Source: Myxococcus stipitatus
GTDB taxonomy: Bacteria > Myxococcota > Myxococcia > Myxococcales > Myxococcaceae
DNA: 64,000 bases
Direction of reading: 5' to 3'
Assembly: GCF_038561935.1 (NCBI RefSeq)
Contig: NZ_CP102770.1
Coordinates: 7,068,001 to 7,132,000, forward strand
Below are positions 16,421-27,251 of this stretch, in pieces. A program made the translations under genes and the position numbers. How positions within the stretch are numbered: position 1 is the stretch's first letter; each line of letters opens with the position of its first letter. The notes under the pieces are model-generated. The model worked only from the letters and a program-made list of their open reading frames with translations, was not told the DNA's origin and ran no database searches.

Positions 16421-17187
16421 CGGGCTTTCGCGTGCTGGTCGTGGATGACGAGGCCCCCGCGCGGGCGAAGGTGAAGCGCTTCCTGGAACAGGAGACGCGC
16501 TTCACGCTCGCGGGCGAAGCCTCCGATGGCACCGAGGCCCTGGAGCGCATCGAGGCCCTGCGGCCGGACGTGGTGGTCCTCGACGTGCAGATGCCCGGGC
16601 TGACGGGCTTCGAGGTCCTGGAGGCGCTGGGGCCCGAGCACACCCCCGCGGTCATCTTCTCCACCGCCTATGACCACTTCGCGCTGCGGGCCTTCGAGGC
16701 GCATGCGGTGGACTACCTGCTCAAGCCCTACGACGGCGAGCGCTTCACCCGGGCGCTGGACAAGGCCCACGCGCTGCTGCTCGGCGGAGGGCCCGAGGCA
16801 GGCCGACTCCAGGCGCTGCTGCGGGACGTGGCGACCCACGCCTCCCGGCGCCCCCTGGAGCGGCTGGTGGTGAAGGCGGGCGAGGCGTGGGTGCCCCTGC
16901 GGCTCGCCGACGTGTGGCGCCTGTCGTCCGAGGACAAGTACGTGCGCGTGTACACCGCCCAGGGTGAGCATCTGATCCGCCAGAGCCTGCGGGCCCTGGA
17001 GGAACGGTTGGACCCGGCGCGGTTCGTCCGCGTCCACCGGGGCGACATCATCCAGTTGGACGCGGTGGCGAAGCTGGAGCCGTGGACACACGGCGACGGC
17101 ATCCTGGTTCTGCGGAACGGCACGACAGTGGTGCTCAGCCGCACGTGGCGTGACGCGTTCCTCCAGCGCTGGGGCCTGGAGGGCTGA
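16417..17187 (+). CDS. LytTR family response regulator
   Basis: 256 residues from a GTG overlapping the kinase stop. The receiver domain (1-120) has the acidic pair D10-D11, phospho-acceptor D56 in VVVLDVQMPG and the later Lys in LLKPYD. The C-terminal LytTR DNA-binding domain (about 150-255) shows VRVHRGDIIQLDAV and the final strand VVLSRTW. Partner of the preceding kinase. LytTR regulators bind pairs of imperfect repeats; the targets cannot be deduced here. Confidence 0.93.
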   Translation: MTGFRVLVVDDEAPARAKVKRFLEQETRFTLAGEASDGTEALERIEALRPDVVVLDVQMPGLTGFEVLEALGPEHTPAVIFSTAYDHFALRAFEAHAVDYLLKPYDGERFTRALDKAHALLLGGGPEAGRLQALLRDVATHASRRPLERLVVKAGEAWVPLRLADVWRLSSEDKYVRVYTAQGEHLIRQSLRALEERLDPARFVRVHRGDIIQLDAVAKLEPWTHGDGILVLRNGTTVVLSRTWRDAFLQRWGLEG

Positions 17188-17309
17188 CTTTCCAGGGAGT
17201 CCAGCCCACCCAGAGGGGAGGTCCACACCCATCCGCCCACCCGCCGCTACAGGTCTGTGGCGGATTTCTTCTGCGATGTCAGAGCCGCCTGTACAGTGGA
17301 CGGGCAGCC

Positions 17310-18674
17310 ATGGAGAACTCCCTCGACGTCAGAGATGGGCGGAAGGTCCACGAGGACCTTGCCGCCGAGCGCGCCGTGCTTGGCTCGGTGCTCGCGGACA
17401 ACACGCTCATCGCCGCAGTGGGCGAAGTCGTCCACGCGGACGATTTCTCCAGCCCGGCGCATGCGCAGATTTTCGCGGCGATGATCCGGCTGGACGGCCA
17501 GCAGAAGCAGGTCGACCACCTCACGCTGGCCGAAGAGCTGAAGGTCCTGGGGCAGCTGGTCGCTGTCGGTGGCCCCGCGTACCTGATGCGGCTGGACCAG
17601 GTGGTGCCGCTGGCCTCCAACGCCGTCCAGTACGCGAACATCGTCAAGGACCAGGCGCTGCGGCGCCGGTTGGCGAACGTCGGACGGGAGATTCAGGACC
17701 TCGCCAGCCAGGAGACGGGCGAGCTGGAGGTGTTGCTCGACGAGGCCGAGCGCAAGGTGTTCCTCCTCGCGGAGAAGAAGCGCGAAGGAGACCTGCGGCC
17801 GGTCAGCGAGCTGATGGAGCACACGCTGGACCTGCTCGACAAGATGAAGTCGGCGGCGACGGGCATCACGGGCCTGTCCACCGGCTACATCGACCTCGAC
17901 AACCAGCTCACGGGCCTCCACGCGGGCGAGCTCATCATCCTCGCGGCGCGTCCTGGTGTCGGCAAGACGTCGTTCGCCATGAACATGGCGGTGAACGCGG
18001 CGCTCAAGGAGAACAAGGCGGTCGGCATCTTCAGTCTCGAAATGCCCGCAGACCAGCTGCTCATGCGTCTGCTTGCCTCCACCGCGCGCGTGGACATGAA
18101 GAAGCTGCGCGGCGGTCGCCTGTCGCCGCACGACGAGGAGAAGTTCCAGGAGATGGCGGGTGCGCTCTACAACGCGCCCATCTACATCGACGACTCCGGT
18201 GGTCTGTCTCCGTTCGACCTGCGCGCCAAGGCGCGGCGTGTGAAGCAGAAGGACCCGCGGCTGTCGCTCATCATCATCGACTACCTCCAGCTGATGCATC
18301 AGAAGGGCAAGGTCGAGAGCCGCCAGTTGGAAGTCGCCGAAATCTCCCGTGCGCTCAAGCAGCTGGCCAAGGAGCTGGAGGTCCCCATCATCGCGCTCAG
18401 TCAGCTCAGCCGTAAGGTCGAGGAGCGCAAGGGTGGCAAGCCCATGCTGTCGGACCTGCGTGAGTCCGGCTCCATCGAGCAGGACGCCGACGTGGTGATG
18501 TTCATCCACCGTGAGGAGGTCGAGGAAGGCGGAGAAGCGCCTCAGAACGCCCAGACCACGGTCATCCCCGTCGAGCTCATCATCGCCAAGCAGCGTAACG
18601 GCCCCATCGGTGAAATCCCGCTGGTGTTCCTCGCCGAGTACACCCGCTTCGAGAGCCGCAGCCGAGGCGAGTAG
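17310..18674 (+). CDS. dnaB: replicative DNA helicase DnaB
   Basis: 454 residues, full length. The N-terminal domain (AERAVLGSVLADN) recruits primase. The RecA-like C-terminal domain has Walker A RPGVGKTSFAMNMA, Walker B LIIIDYLQLM, and the DnaB-typical FSLEMPADQLLMR and LSQLSRKVEERKGGKPMLSDLRESGSIEQDAD. No intein is present. In many bacteria dnaB directly follows rplI; here three genes lie between them. It converges with thiD, 25 bp away. Confidence 0.97.
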   Translation: MENSLDVRDGRKVHEDLAAERAVLGSVLADNTLIAAVGEVVHADDFSSPAHAQIFAAMIRLDGQQKQVDHLTLAEELKVLGQLVAVGGPAYLMRLDQVVPLASNAVQYANIVKDQALRRRLANVGREIQDLASQETGELEVLLDEAERKVFLLAEKKREGDLRPVSELMEHTLDLLDKMKSAATGITGLSTGYIDLDNQLTGLHAGELIILAARPGVGKTSFAMNMAVNAALKENKAVGIFSLEMPADQLLMRLLASTARVDMKKLRGGRLSPHDEEKFQEMAGALYNAPIYIDDSGGLSPFDLRAKARRVKQKDPRLSLIIIDYLQLMHQKGKVESRQLEVAEISRALKQLAKELEVPIIALSQLSRKVEERKGGKPMLSDLRESGSIEQDADVVMFIHREEVEEGGEAPQNAQTTVIPVELIIAKQRNGPIGEIPLVFLAEYTRFESRSRGE

Positions 18675-18699
18675 TCCCCACGAGCACGGCGCCCTCGCG

Positions 18700-19440
18700 C
18701 TACTCGTGGCCCGTGCGGAGGTAGCGCAACACCAGCGCCCGGGCCGTGCGCGTGGCCGCCTCCACCGTGCGCCCTCGCCCCAGCTCCGTCGCCAGCGCGG
18801 ACGCGAGCCTGCAGCCCGTCCCCCGGCGCTCCGGTGCGCGCTCCAACCGCTCACCTCGCAGCACCCGCACGCGCTCCGGCGTGGCCAGCACATCCGCCAG
18901 CCCTTGGGCGTCCGGCAGGTGCCCGCCTTTCACCAGCACCGCGCCGAACCCATGCGCCAGCAATGCAATGGCCGCCTCTCGCGCCGCATCCACCGAGTCC
19001 GGCACCGCGCGCCCCAGCAGCCACCCCGCTTCATCCAGGTTCGGCGTGAGCACGACGCGCGGCCCCGCGAGCGACAGGTAGCGCTTCGCGGACAGGCGGG
19101 ACAGCAGCTGTCCTCGCGAGGTGCGCACCACCGGGTCCACCACCCACCACGCCCCCGTCCCCTTCAACCCCGCACTCGCGGCGGCGAGCTGCGCGGGGCC
19201 CGGCACCATGCCCCACTTCACCGCCTGCACCCCACCCAGCTCCCGCGCGGCGGTCAGCTGCGCGAGCACGACACTCGGCGGAGAGGCCTTCCACGAGAAG
19301 GTGGTCCGCCCCTGCGCCGTCTGCGCCAGGGGCACCGCCACCGGCTGCCCGCCCAGCGCCCGCACCGCCGCGACATCCGCCAGGAGCCCCGCCCGGCCCG
19401 TGGGCTCGAGCCCCGCCAACAGCACCACCCGGGGACTCAC
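18700..19440 (-). CDS. thiD: hydroxymethylpyrimidine/phosphomethylpyrimidine kinase-like protein
   Basis: 246 residues from a GTG whose last two bases lie in the stop of the upstream gene (GTGA). The ribokinase-type fold of ThiD is recognisable: LLAGLEPTGRAGLLADVAAV at the N-terminus corresponds to the AGSDPSGGAGIQAD motif, VVDPV and LTPNLDEA lie mid-protein, and RGTGCRLASALA is the GTGC anion-hole loop. Several conserved positions deviate (LEPTGR for SDPSGG), so it is a divergent ThiD. Last gene of the minus-strand set thiE-amidotransferase-thiD; it would make HMP-PP for thiamine synthesis. Confidence 0.82.
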   Translation of the reverse strand: MSPRVVLLAGLEPTGRAGLLADVAAVRALGGQPVAVPLAQTAQGRTTFSWKASPPSVVLAQLTAARELGGVQAVKWGMVPGPAQLAAASAGLKGTGAWWVVDPVVRTSRGQLLSRLSAKRYLSLAGPRVVLTPNLDEAGWLLGRAVPDSVDAAREAAIALLAHGFGAVLVKGGHLPDAQGLADVLATPERVRVLRGERLERAPERRGTGCRLASALATELGRGRTVEAATRTARALVLRYLRTGHE

Positions 19441-20201
19441 CGCCGATGCTCTCGCGCCTTCTGCACGAAGGACTTGTAGAGCCCCACGTGCACGGGAATC
19501 GTCGTGGACATGTACTCGGGATGCCACTGCACCCCCACCGCGAAGGCATGCACCGTGGACTCGATGGCCTCCACCACGCCATCCGGCGCCAGCGCGGTGA
19601 TGCTCACGTCCGTCCCGGCGCTGCGCACCGCCTGGTGGTGCGTGGAGTTCACCATCAGCTGCCCGTGCCCCACCGCCTCCGCCAGCAGCGTGCCGCTGCG
19701 CACGTCCACCGGGTGCTGCGGCTGCGTCCGGTCATGCTTCTGCTCGTGCTCACGCGCGCCCTGCACCTCGCGGCCGATGTCCTGGAACAGCGTCCCGCCC
19801 AGCACCACGTTGAGCAGCTGCATGCCACCGCACACGCCCAGCACCGGCATGTTGCGCTTGAGCGCGCCGCGCATCAGCGCCGCCTCGAACGCCGTGCGCC
19901 CCTCCTTCAGCGCGCCCAGTCCCTCGCGGGCCGTCTCGCCATAGGTCTCGGGAGGAATGTCGAACGCGCCCCCGGTGACGAGCAGCCCCGACACCCGGTC
20001 CAGGTATGCATCCACACACGTGGGGTCATCCGCGTACGGCAACACGAAGGGCAGCCCACCGGCGCGCAGCACCGCCTCCGCGTAGGGCACTTTCAGCTCG
20101 TACCGCGCGAAGGGCGAATCCTCCGGCTGGCTCCAATCCGGGGTGATGCCAATGTTGGGCCGCCGGGGCGGCTGGCCATGGTGTCGCGGGTGATTGTTCA
20201 T
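19437..20201 (-). CDS. class I glutamine amidotransferase / gamma-glutamyl-GABA hydrolase (PuuD-like)
   Basis: 254 residues with the class I amidotransferase triad: nucleophilic Cys in LGVCGGMQLLNV, and His and Glu in VGVQWHPE; the TGG oxyanion strand precedes. The closest family is peptidase C26/PuuD, which hydrolyses gamma-glutamyl amides such as gamma-glutamyl-GABA. It is sandwiched between thiE and thiD with a 4-nt overlap to thiD, so it is co-expressed with thiamine genes. Whether it acts in thiamine metabolism or is a passenger is open. The N-terminal ~14 residues are His/Pro-rich. Confidence 0.85.
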   Translation of the reverse strand: MNNHPRHHGQPPRRPNIGITPDWSQPEDSPFARYELKVPYAEAVLRAGGLPFVLPYADDPTCVDAYLDRVSGLLVTGGAFDIPPETYGETAREGLGALKEGRTAFEAALMRGALKRNMPVLGVCGGMQLLNVVLGGTLFQDIGREVQGAREHEQKHDRTQPQHPVDVRSGTLLAEAVGHGQLMVNSTHHQAVRSAGTDVSITALAPDGVVEAIESTVHAFAVGVQWHPEYMSTTIPVHVGLYKSFVQKAREHRR

Positions 20202-20222
20202 GAGGGGGTCCGTCGGTCGAAC

Positions 20223-20879
20223 CTACCCCCCCACCCGCCCCTGTTCAAACGCCCGGCCGAGCAGGCGCACGCGTTCGGCGATGTCCTGGGCGAGCAGCGC
20301 ATCTGAAACCACCGCGGCGCCATGCACGCCCGTCGCCGCCACCCGCCCCATGTTGTCCAACCCCACCCCACCAATGCCCACCACCGGCAGAGGGCTTCCC
20401 TTCACCACGCGCGCGAGCCCCTCCACCCCCAACACCGGGGCGGGCACCTGCTTCGTCGTCGTGCCGAAGACGGGGCCCACGCCCACATAGTCCGCGCCCG
20501 CCTCGCGCGCGGCGACCGCGCCCTCCACGCCGCGCACCGTCACGCCCACCAGGCGGCCGGGCCCGAGCAGCGAGCGCGCCGCCTCGGCGGGCACGTCCTC
20601 GTCGCCCACGTGCACGCCGTGCGCATCCGAGAGGAGCGCCAGGTCCACCCTGTCGTTGAGCAGGCACACCGCGCCCGCGCGCCGGCACAGCTGGACGACC
20701 TGGCGAGCCACCTCCAGCGCCTCGCGCACCGGCGTGTGCTTCATCCGCAGCTGCACCACCCGGGCCCCGCCCTCCAGCAGCCGCTCCGCCTTGGACACCA
20801 GCGGCATGTCCGGCCGCACGGTGTCGTCGCAAAGCAGATAGGGGCCCGGGGGAAGCAGTGGACGAAGCGAGGCGTTCAT
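20223..20879 (-). CDS. thiE: thiamine-phosphate synthase
   Basis: 218 residues from the ATG at 20879. It joins HMP-PP and the thiazole phosphate to thiamine phosphate. ThiE motifs are present: VVQLRMKH near residue 40 (usually QLRxK), LLNDRVDLAL, GVHVG, the ADYVGVGPVFGTTTK loop that binds pyrophosphate, and VVGIGGV. First gene of thiE-amidotransferase-thiD. No TPP riboswitch precedes it; the leader is short and a promoter lies about 50 bp upstream. Confidence 0.93.
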   Translation of the reverse strand: MNASLRPLLPPGPYLLCDDTVRPDMPLVSKAERLLEGGARVVQLRMKHTPVREALEVARQVVQLCRRAGAVCLLNDRVDLALLSDAHGVHVGDEDVPAEAARSLLGPGRLVGVTVRGVEGAVAAREAGADYVGVGPVFGTTTKQVPAPVLGVEGLARVVKGSPLPVVGIGGVGLDNMGRVAATGVHGAAVVSDALLAQDIAERVRLLGRAFEQGRVGG

Positions 20880-20906
20880 CGGCACCAGGAAGACGGGACG
20901 GCGGCG

Positions 20907-20932
20907 TTGACAGGAGGCCCCTCTGCTATAAG
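20907..20932 (+). promoter_or_regulatory. promoter candidate for the 20973 gene
   Basis: TTGACA at 20907-20912 and TATAAG at 20927-20932. Both boxes are near consensus but the spacer is only 14 bases, so strength is uncertain. It overlaps the thiE promoter on the other strand. Confidence 0.5.
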
Positions 20933-20955
20933 GTGGCGCGCTGTTTTCCAAGCAA
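20926..20955 (-). promoter_or_regulatory. promoter candidate for thiE
   Basis: On the minus strand TTGCTT (20955-20950), an 18-base spacer and TTATAG (20931-20926). Its -10 uses the same base pairs as the TATAAG box of the divergent promoter. Confidence 0.5.
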
Positions 20956-20972
20956 TTCTGAGGATTTGAAAC

Positions 20973-21308
20973 ATGGCGGACACGGTGGACCCCAAGTATC
21001 TCGATAAGCGCACCGCGGAGCGGTACCTGCGCTCGGGCCAGTTGGACGAGAAGGCGCTGGAGCGCCACCTCAAGGGCCTGCCGGACGTGGCGGACAAGGC
21101 CACCCCGGTGGAGACGCTCATGGTCGACGACGTCGAGGACTACGACGACGAAGACGATGATGAGGACATGGACGACGAGGACGAGAGCGACGACGAGGTC
21201 TCCAACGACGAGGCCGACCTGGAGGCCGCTGCCTCCGCCGCCGACATCCCCGACACCTCCGACGCCTCGGGTTCCTCCAACGAGGGCGGGGAGTCCAACA
21301 CCCCATGA
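20973..21308 (+). CDS. hypothetical acidic protein
   Basis: 111 residues. The N-terminal ~45 residues (KYLDKRTAERYLRSGQLDEKALERHLKGLPD) look like a small helical domain, and the rest is a disordered, extremely acidic Asp/Glu/Ser tail. No family recognised. It overlaps the following DUF1844 gene by 4 nt (ATGA), so the two are translationally coupled and may act together. Such acidic tails often serve as charge mimics or interaction segments, but nothing in the sequence decides this. Confidence 0.8.
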   Translation: MADTVDPKYLDKRTAERYLRSGQLDEKALERHLKGLPDVADKATPVETLMVDDVEDYDDEDDDEDMDDEDESDDEVSNDEADLEAAASAADIPDTSDASGSSNEGGESNTP

Positions 21309-21619
21309 GCCCCGTGGACGAGAAGCGCGGCGAGACCTTCGTGATGCGGGGGGAAGCGCGCTCCGCGTCCGAGGAGGCCATCTCCTTCAGCACCTTCATC
21401 GTGGGGCTGGGCACCGCGGTGCTCATCTACCTCGGTGATGCTCCGAATCCGGAGACGGGCCAGACGAGCAAGGACCTGCCGCTGGCCCGGCAGAACCTGG
21501 AGCTGCTGTCGATGCTGCGCGAGAAGACGCGAGGCAACCTCTCCGTCGACGAAGAGAAGCTCTTCGACGGTCTGCTCGCGGACATGCGCCTGCGCTTCGT
21601 GGAGGCAAGCAAGCGGTGA
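21305..21619 (+). CDS. DUF1844 domain protein
   Basis: 104 residues. The DUF1844 pattern is clear: ISFSTFIVGLGTAVLIYLGDAPNP, then a segment with LARQNLELLSMLREKTRGNLSVDEEKLFDGLLADMR. The family is short, widespread in Deltaproteobacteria and of unknown function. It overlaps its upstream neighbour by 4 nt and the downstream membrane-protein gene by one base (TGATG), so the three form one operon. Confidence 0.9.
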   Translation: MSPVDEKRGETFVMRGEARSASEEAISFSTFIVGLGTAVLIYLGDAPNPETGQTSKDLPLARQNLELLSMLREKTRGNLSVDEEKLFDGLLADMRLRFVEASKR

Positions 21620-22269
21620 TGGTGTCGCCCTCGAAGTCGGACAGCCTGCCCAGACCCATCCGCTTCGCGGCCATCACCTGCATGGTGCTCGCCGCGCTCA
21701 CCGGGTGGGCGGCGATCAGCGAGGCCACGGAGCTGGCCCACTTCTTCGAGTCCCGCTCCCGGCGGATGGAAGCGGGCTCGCCGTTCCTCCTGGGCAATGA
21801 CCCGGCCGACTTCCAGCGGCTCCTGGAGGCGCAGTACCAGGCCCTGGAGCCCATGCGCGAGCCGCGCGCCCTGCTGATGGGGGTCATGGCCATCGCGTGC
21901 GCCGTCGTCTTCGTGTCCGCGGGCCGCATCCTCCGCCCGCACGGGATGCCCGCGGAGCGGATCCGCCTGCTGCTCGGACGCGCGGCCATCGCGGTGGCGG
22001 TGCTGCGCACCATCGACGGGGCCCAGTGGGCTGTGGTCGCCCGCCGCACCAGCCACGCCGTCTCGCAGATGCTCATCAAGCGCCCCGAGTACCAGGACGC
22101 CTCCGCCGCGGAGATGGTCTCCACCGTGACTCAGGTGATGAGCCTGGGCTTCACGGTCGCCGGAACCGCCCTCATCGCGGGCACGTTCGCCCTGCTGGGG
22201 CAGTTCTTCCGCAGCGACTCCGTGCGCGAAGCCCTGGGGTCGAGAGACCGCACCGCGGCCGACTCGTAG
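21619..22269 (+). CDS. hypothetical membrane protein
   Basis: 216 residues from the ATG at 21619; a GTG one codon earlier (21616) is an equivalent start. Four hydrophobic segments are visible: one near residues 15-35, a pair between about 90 and 135, and one near 175-195. The loops are polar, with no recognisable domain. Third gene of the operon with the acidic protein and the DUF1844 protein; a link to membrane-associated DUF1844 function is inference. Its stop is 9 bp from the end of the convergent gene. Confidence 0.75.
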   Translation: MVSPSKSDSLPRPIRFAAITCMVLAALTGWAAISEATELAHFFESRSRRMEAGSPFLLGNDPADFQRLLEAQYQALEPMREPRALLMGVMAIACAVVFVSAGRILRPHGMPAERIRLLLGRAAIAVAVLRTIDGAQWAVVARRTSHAVSQMLIKRPEYQDASAAEMVSTVTQVMSLGFTVAGTALIAGTFALLGQFFRSDSVREALGSRDRTAADS

Positions 22270-22278
22270 TCCCAGCCG

Positions 22279-22860
22279 TCAGTGGGCGTGGGGCGCCACG
22301 GAGACCGGCAACAGGGCCTCCAGCGCCGCGTCCGCGTCCGCCGGGGTGCCCTCCAGCACCAGCACCCGGCCCTGCGCCGCCCGGGGCAGCTTCAGCAGCT
22401 CCTGCCGCGACAGCCCGAAGACGTGCGCCAGGTGCCCCATGGGCCACCGTGACTGCATGTGCTTGAAGGCCGCCTCGTCGAGGTCTTCCGGCCGGCCCTC
22501 GGGCAGGTCCACGTTCTCGTAGACCACCCGCTCGCCGCCCACGCGCCGACCGTTGCCGTAGGCGATGACTTCCTCGCCCTCGTCCGGGTCATACACGTAC
22601 GCATGGACGGTGGCGTTGGCCGCGCGGGAGAGCAGCCGGGGCAGCGCATGGTGCGCGGCATACCAATGGGCACCCGGGCGGCCCTGCGTGAAGGGGGCCA
22701 CGTAGGCCAGCCGAACCACCTTGCGGCGCCGATTGACCGACACGTGCAACCCGGTGGCGGCCGACGCGCCGTCCAGTTGCAAGGCTTCGCGGGCCTGCTG
22801 GAGCAGCTCCAGCCCGCCAAAGCTCTCGAGTCGAATGAGGTAACCGCCGTGCGCTTCCAG
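22279..22860 (-). CDS. hypothetical protein
   Basis: About 193 residues if translation starts at a CTG (22860) just downstream of a strong promoter. The frame continues upstream to an ATG at 23022, but that start lies upstream of the promoter and would place coding sequence across the clpB regulatory region. No domain recognised. The C-terminal half alternates strands and helices, with VLVLEGTPADADAALEALLPV like a small alpha/beta unit. It is divergent from clpB and convergent with the membrane-protein gene. Confidence 0.6.
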   Translation of the reverse strand: MEAHGGYLIRLESFGGLELLQQAREALQLDGASAATGLHVSVNRRRKVVRLAYVAPFTQGRPGAHWYAAHHALPRLLSRAANATVHAYVYDPDEGEEVIAYGNGRRVGGERVVYENVDLPEGRPEDLDEAAFKHMQSRWPMGHLAHVFGLSRQELLKLPRAAQGRVLVLEGTPADADAALEALLPVSVAPHAH

Positions 22861-22889
22861 GTGTTCAGCCCCCCGAGGGTGGGCGCCGC

Positions 22890-22918
22890 CTATAACCGAG
22901 CCGAGACCTCCCTGGCAA
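22890..22918 (-). promoter_or_regulatory. sigma-70-type promoter of the 22279-22860 gene
   Basis: On the minus strand TTGCCA (22918-22913), a 17-base spacer and TTATAG (22895-22890). This predicts a start near 22883, about 22 bases before the proposed CTG, and argues against the upstream ATG. Confidence 0.65.
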
Positions 22919-22992
22919 CTCAAGCACCTCGAAAAGCCAGCCGCTACCAGGAGTCCAAAGTATTCTGCTTCCGGCGCAGACCCAGGCGCAAC

Positions 22993-23037
22993 CTTGACGC
23001 ACCGAGTCAACTTGCCAAGCACGAGTCGACCCTTACG
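22993..23037 (+). promoter_or_regulatory. candidate clpB promoter region
   Basis: The 125 bp before clpB contain CTTGACG (22993-22999) and CTTGCCA (23011-23017), the latter followed after 12 bases by CCCTTACG. This second pair resembles the CTTGAA/CCCCAT heat-shock (sigma-32) layout. A direct repeat GAGTC flanks it. No CIRCE element is seen. Confidence 0.35.
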
Positions 23038-23045
23038 TTGGGTGT

Positions 23046-25670
<2,625 letters not shown>

Positions 25671-25688
25671 CACCTTCGTGAGCAGTTC

Positions 25689-25733
25689 AAGGGCCCCTCC
25701 CCGTCAGCCTCGGCGGGAGAGGGGCCCTTTCTT
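25689..25733 (+). terminator. intrinsic terminator after clpB
   Basis: AAGGGCCCCTC (25689-25699) pairs with GAGGGGCCCTT (25719-25729), with a further CCCG/CGGG inside, and TTTCTT follows. The minus strand has a shorter T-run, so it may also stop the convergent coiled-coil gene. Confidence 0.85.
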
Positions 25734-25756
25734 GTGCGCCGCTCGACCGGTGGGGC

Positions 25757-26347
25757 TCAGGACGGGGACGGCGGAGACTCGGGCTGTTCGGGGCTGTCCG
25801 CGCGAATCCTGCGGGAGTTCTCCTTCAGCTCGTTCCACGACGCCTCGTACTCCTTGCGCAGCCTCGCCCAGTCGCCGCCCTTGGACGTCATCAGCCGGCG
25901 CAGGGCGTCGCCCGTGCTCTTGAAGGAACTGCGCAGGAACTGCATCTCCTGCTTCGACAGGAGCGCGTCCTCGGCGCGGGAGCGGGAGAGGTCCGCCTCC
26001 CACCCGTCGAACTGGGCCCCCATCTGCCGCAGCTCCGCGTCGCGCTTGCGCTCGTAGGCCGCTCGCCTCACCTCCGCCTGCTTCTCCGCTTCATCCAGGG
26101 ACTTGCCCGTCTCCTCACAGGCGCGGAAGAGCTCCTGCTTGCCCCGCTCGAAGTCCTCCGTCCCGCGCTGACGCAGGTCCTCCAGCTTGCGGCGGAAGGC
26201 CTCCCGTCGCTCCTTCGCGCCCCGCAGCTCCTTCAGCTCGTCCTTTGCCTCGCGGAGGTCGGACTCCGCCTCGACCTCGGCGATTCGCGCGTCGATGCGC
26301 TGCTTCTCGGCGTCCATCTTCCGCAGGGTTGCCTCGCGCTCGTTCAT
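25757..26347 (-). CDS. coiled-coil protein (possibly sll1863-like stress protein)
   Basis: 196 residues from the ATG at 26347 with AGGAGG about 10 nt upstream. Almost the whole protein is charged amphipathic helix; two similar helical units can be seen, about 5-90 and 95-180, each ending in a W/F-containing segment. No signal peptide or membrane segment. The layout resembles the cyanobacterial sll1863 family of stress-response coiled-coil proteins, but that is a weak resemblance. It is convergent with clpB and shares its terminator. Confidence 0.75.
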   Translation of the reverse strand: MNEREATLRKMDAEKQRIDARIAEVEAESDLREAKDELKELRGAKERREAFRRKLEDLRQRGTEDFERGKQELFRACEETGKSLDEAEKQAEVRRAAYERKRDAELRQMGAQFDGWEADLSRSRAEDALLSKQEMQFLRSSFKSTGDALRRLMTSKGGDWARLRKEYEASWNELKENSRRIRADSPEQPESPPSPS

Positions 26348-26513
26348 GACCTGGGTGCCTCCTCTTGGGATTGGGCGCCGTGTCGTCACGGCTGCTCGCA
26401 CGGGTATGGATGCGGACGGCGCGAGGGGTTGTGGACAGGCAATCGCGCGAGGGCCCGGTGTTCCGTGAGGAGTGCTTGACCCACGCGCCCACTCCGGGCG
26501 ATGAGCCGGGCGC

Positions 26514-27197
26514 ATGAAGCCCTGGGAGACACTCGAAAGCGCGAACGTTCCGGACGTCGGCGAGCTCACCCTCGTCCGCCGTGGCGATGAGTACGTCCTG
26601 CGCGTGCGCGGACAGACGCTGATGTCCAGCCGGATGCATGGCTCGGAGGAAGCGCTGGCGCGCGCGGGCTGCGCGGACCTGGTGAGCCGAGGCACCGGCC
26701 GAGTGCTCGTCGGAGGGCTCGGCTTCGGATACACCGTGCGCGCCGTCCTGGACCAGGTGGGCCCGGGGGTGCGCGTCTCCGTGGCGGAGCTGCTCCCCAC
26801 CGTCGTCGACTGGAACCGGGGCCCGCACCTCGCGCCGCTGGCCCAGGCGCCCCTCGAGGACCCTCGCGTCACCGTCATCCAGGGCGACGTCGGCCTCGTG
26901 ATGAAGCGGCACTCCGCGTCGTTCGACACCATCCTCCTCGACGTGGACAACGGCCCCAGCGCCCTCACCCACCCCGACAACCAGGGCCTCTATGGCGTGT
27001 CGGGGCTCGGCACCGCCGCACAGGCCCTGCGCTCGGGCGGCACCCTGGCCATCTGGAGCGCCGGCCCCGCCGCCGGCTTCGAGCGGCGCATGGAGAAGAG
27101 CGGCTTCACCGTCGAGGTCCTCCACCCCCACGCCCACGGCACCAAGGGACCTCGCCACGTCATCTACGTCGGCAGGCTGGGCAAGAGCCGCCGCTGA
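26514..27197 (+). CDS. spermidine-synthase-like protein
   Basis: 227 residues with the Rossmann fold of the spermidine synthase/methyltransferase superfamily. VLVGGLGFGYTVRAVL is motif I, VAELLPTVVDWNR supplies the acidic residue after strand 2, and TILLDVDNGP follows strand 4. The aminopropyltransferase-specific gatekeeping loop is only partly present, so the substrate is uncertain. It stands alone upstream of the TetR gene. Two further members of the superfamily lie at 58991 and 61281. Confidence 0.8.
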   Translation: MKPWETLESANVPDVGELTLVRRGDEYVLRVRGQTLMSSRMHGSEEALARAGCADLVSRGTGRVLVGGLGFGYTVRAVLDQVGPGVRVSVAELLPTVVDWNRGPHLAPLAQAPLEDPRVTVIQGDVGLVMKRHSASFDTILLDVDNGPSALTHPDNQGLYGVSGLGTAAQALRSGGTLAIWSAGPAAGFERRMEKSGFTVEVLHPHAHGTKGPRHVIYVGRLGKSRR

Positions 27198-27220
27198 GCC
27201 TCGCGCCAGAACGGCTCGAC

Positions 27221-27242
27221 AAAATATGACGACCGGTATATT
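27221..27242 (+). promoter_or_regulatory. probable TetR operator upstream of the TetR gene
   Basis: AAAATATG-N3-ACCGGT-N-TA, ending 9 bp before the GTG start. The same pattern recurs at 27871 upstream of the epimerase gene. The ACCGGT core resembles the LmrA/QdoR box of Bacillus. Confidence 0.7.
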
Positions 27243-27251
27243 CATCCTGGC

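Noticed and set aside
20880..20972. A TPP riboswitch in front of thiE
   Set aside because: The leader is too short and no conserved thi-box sequence is present.
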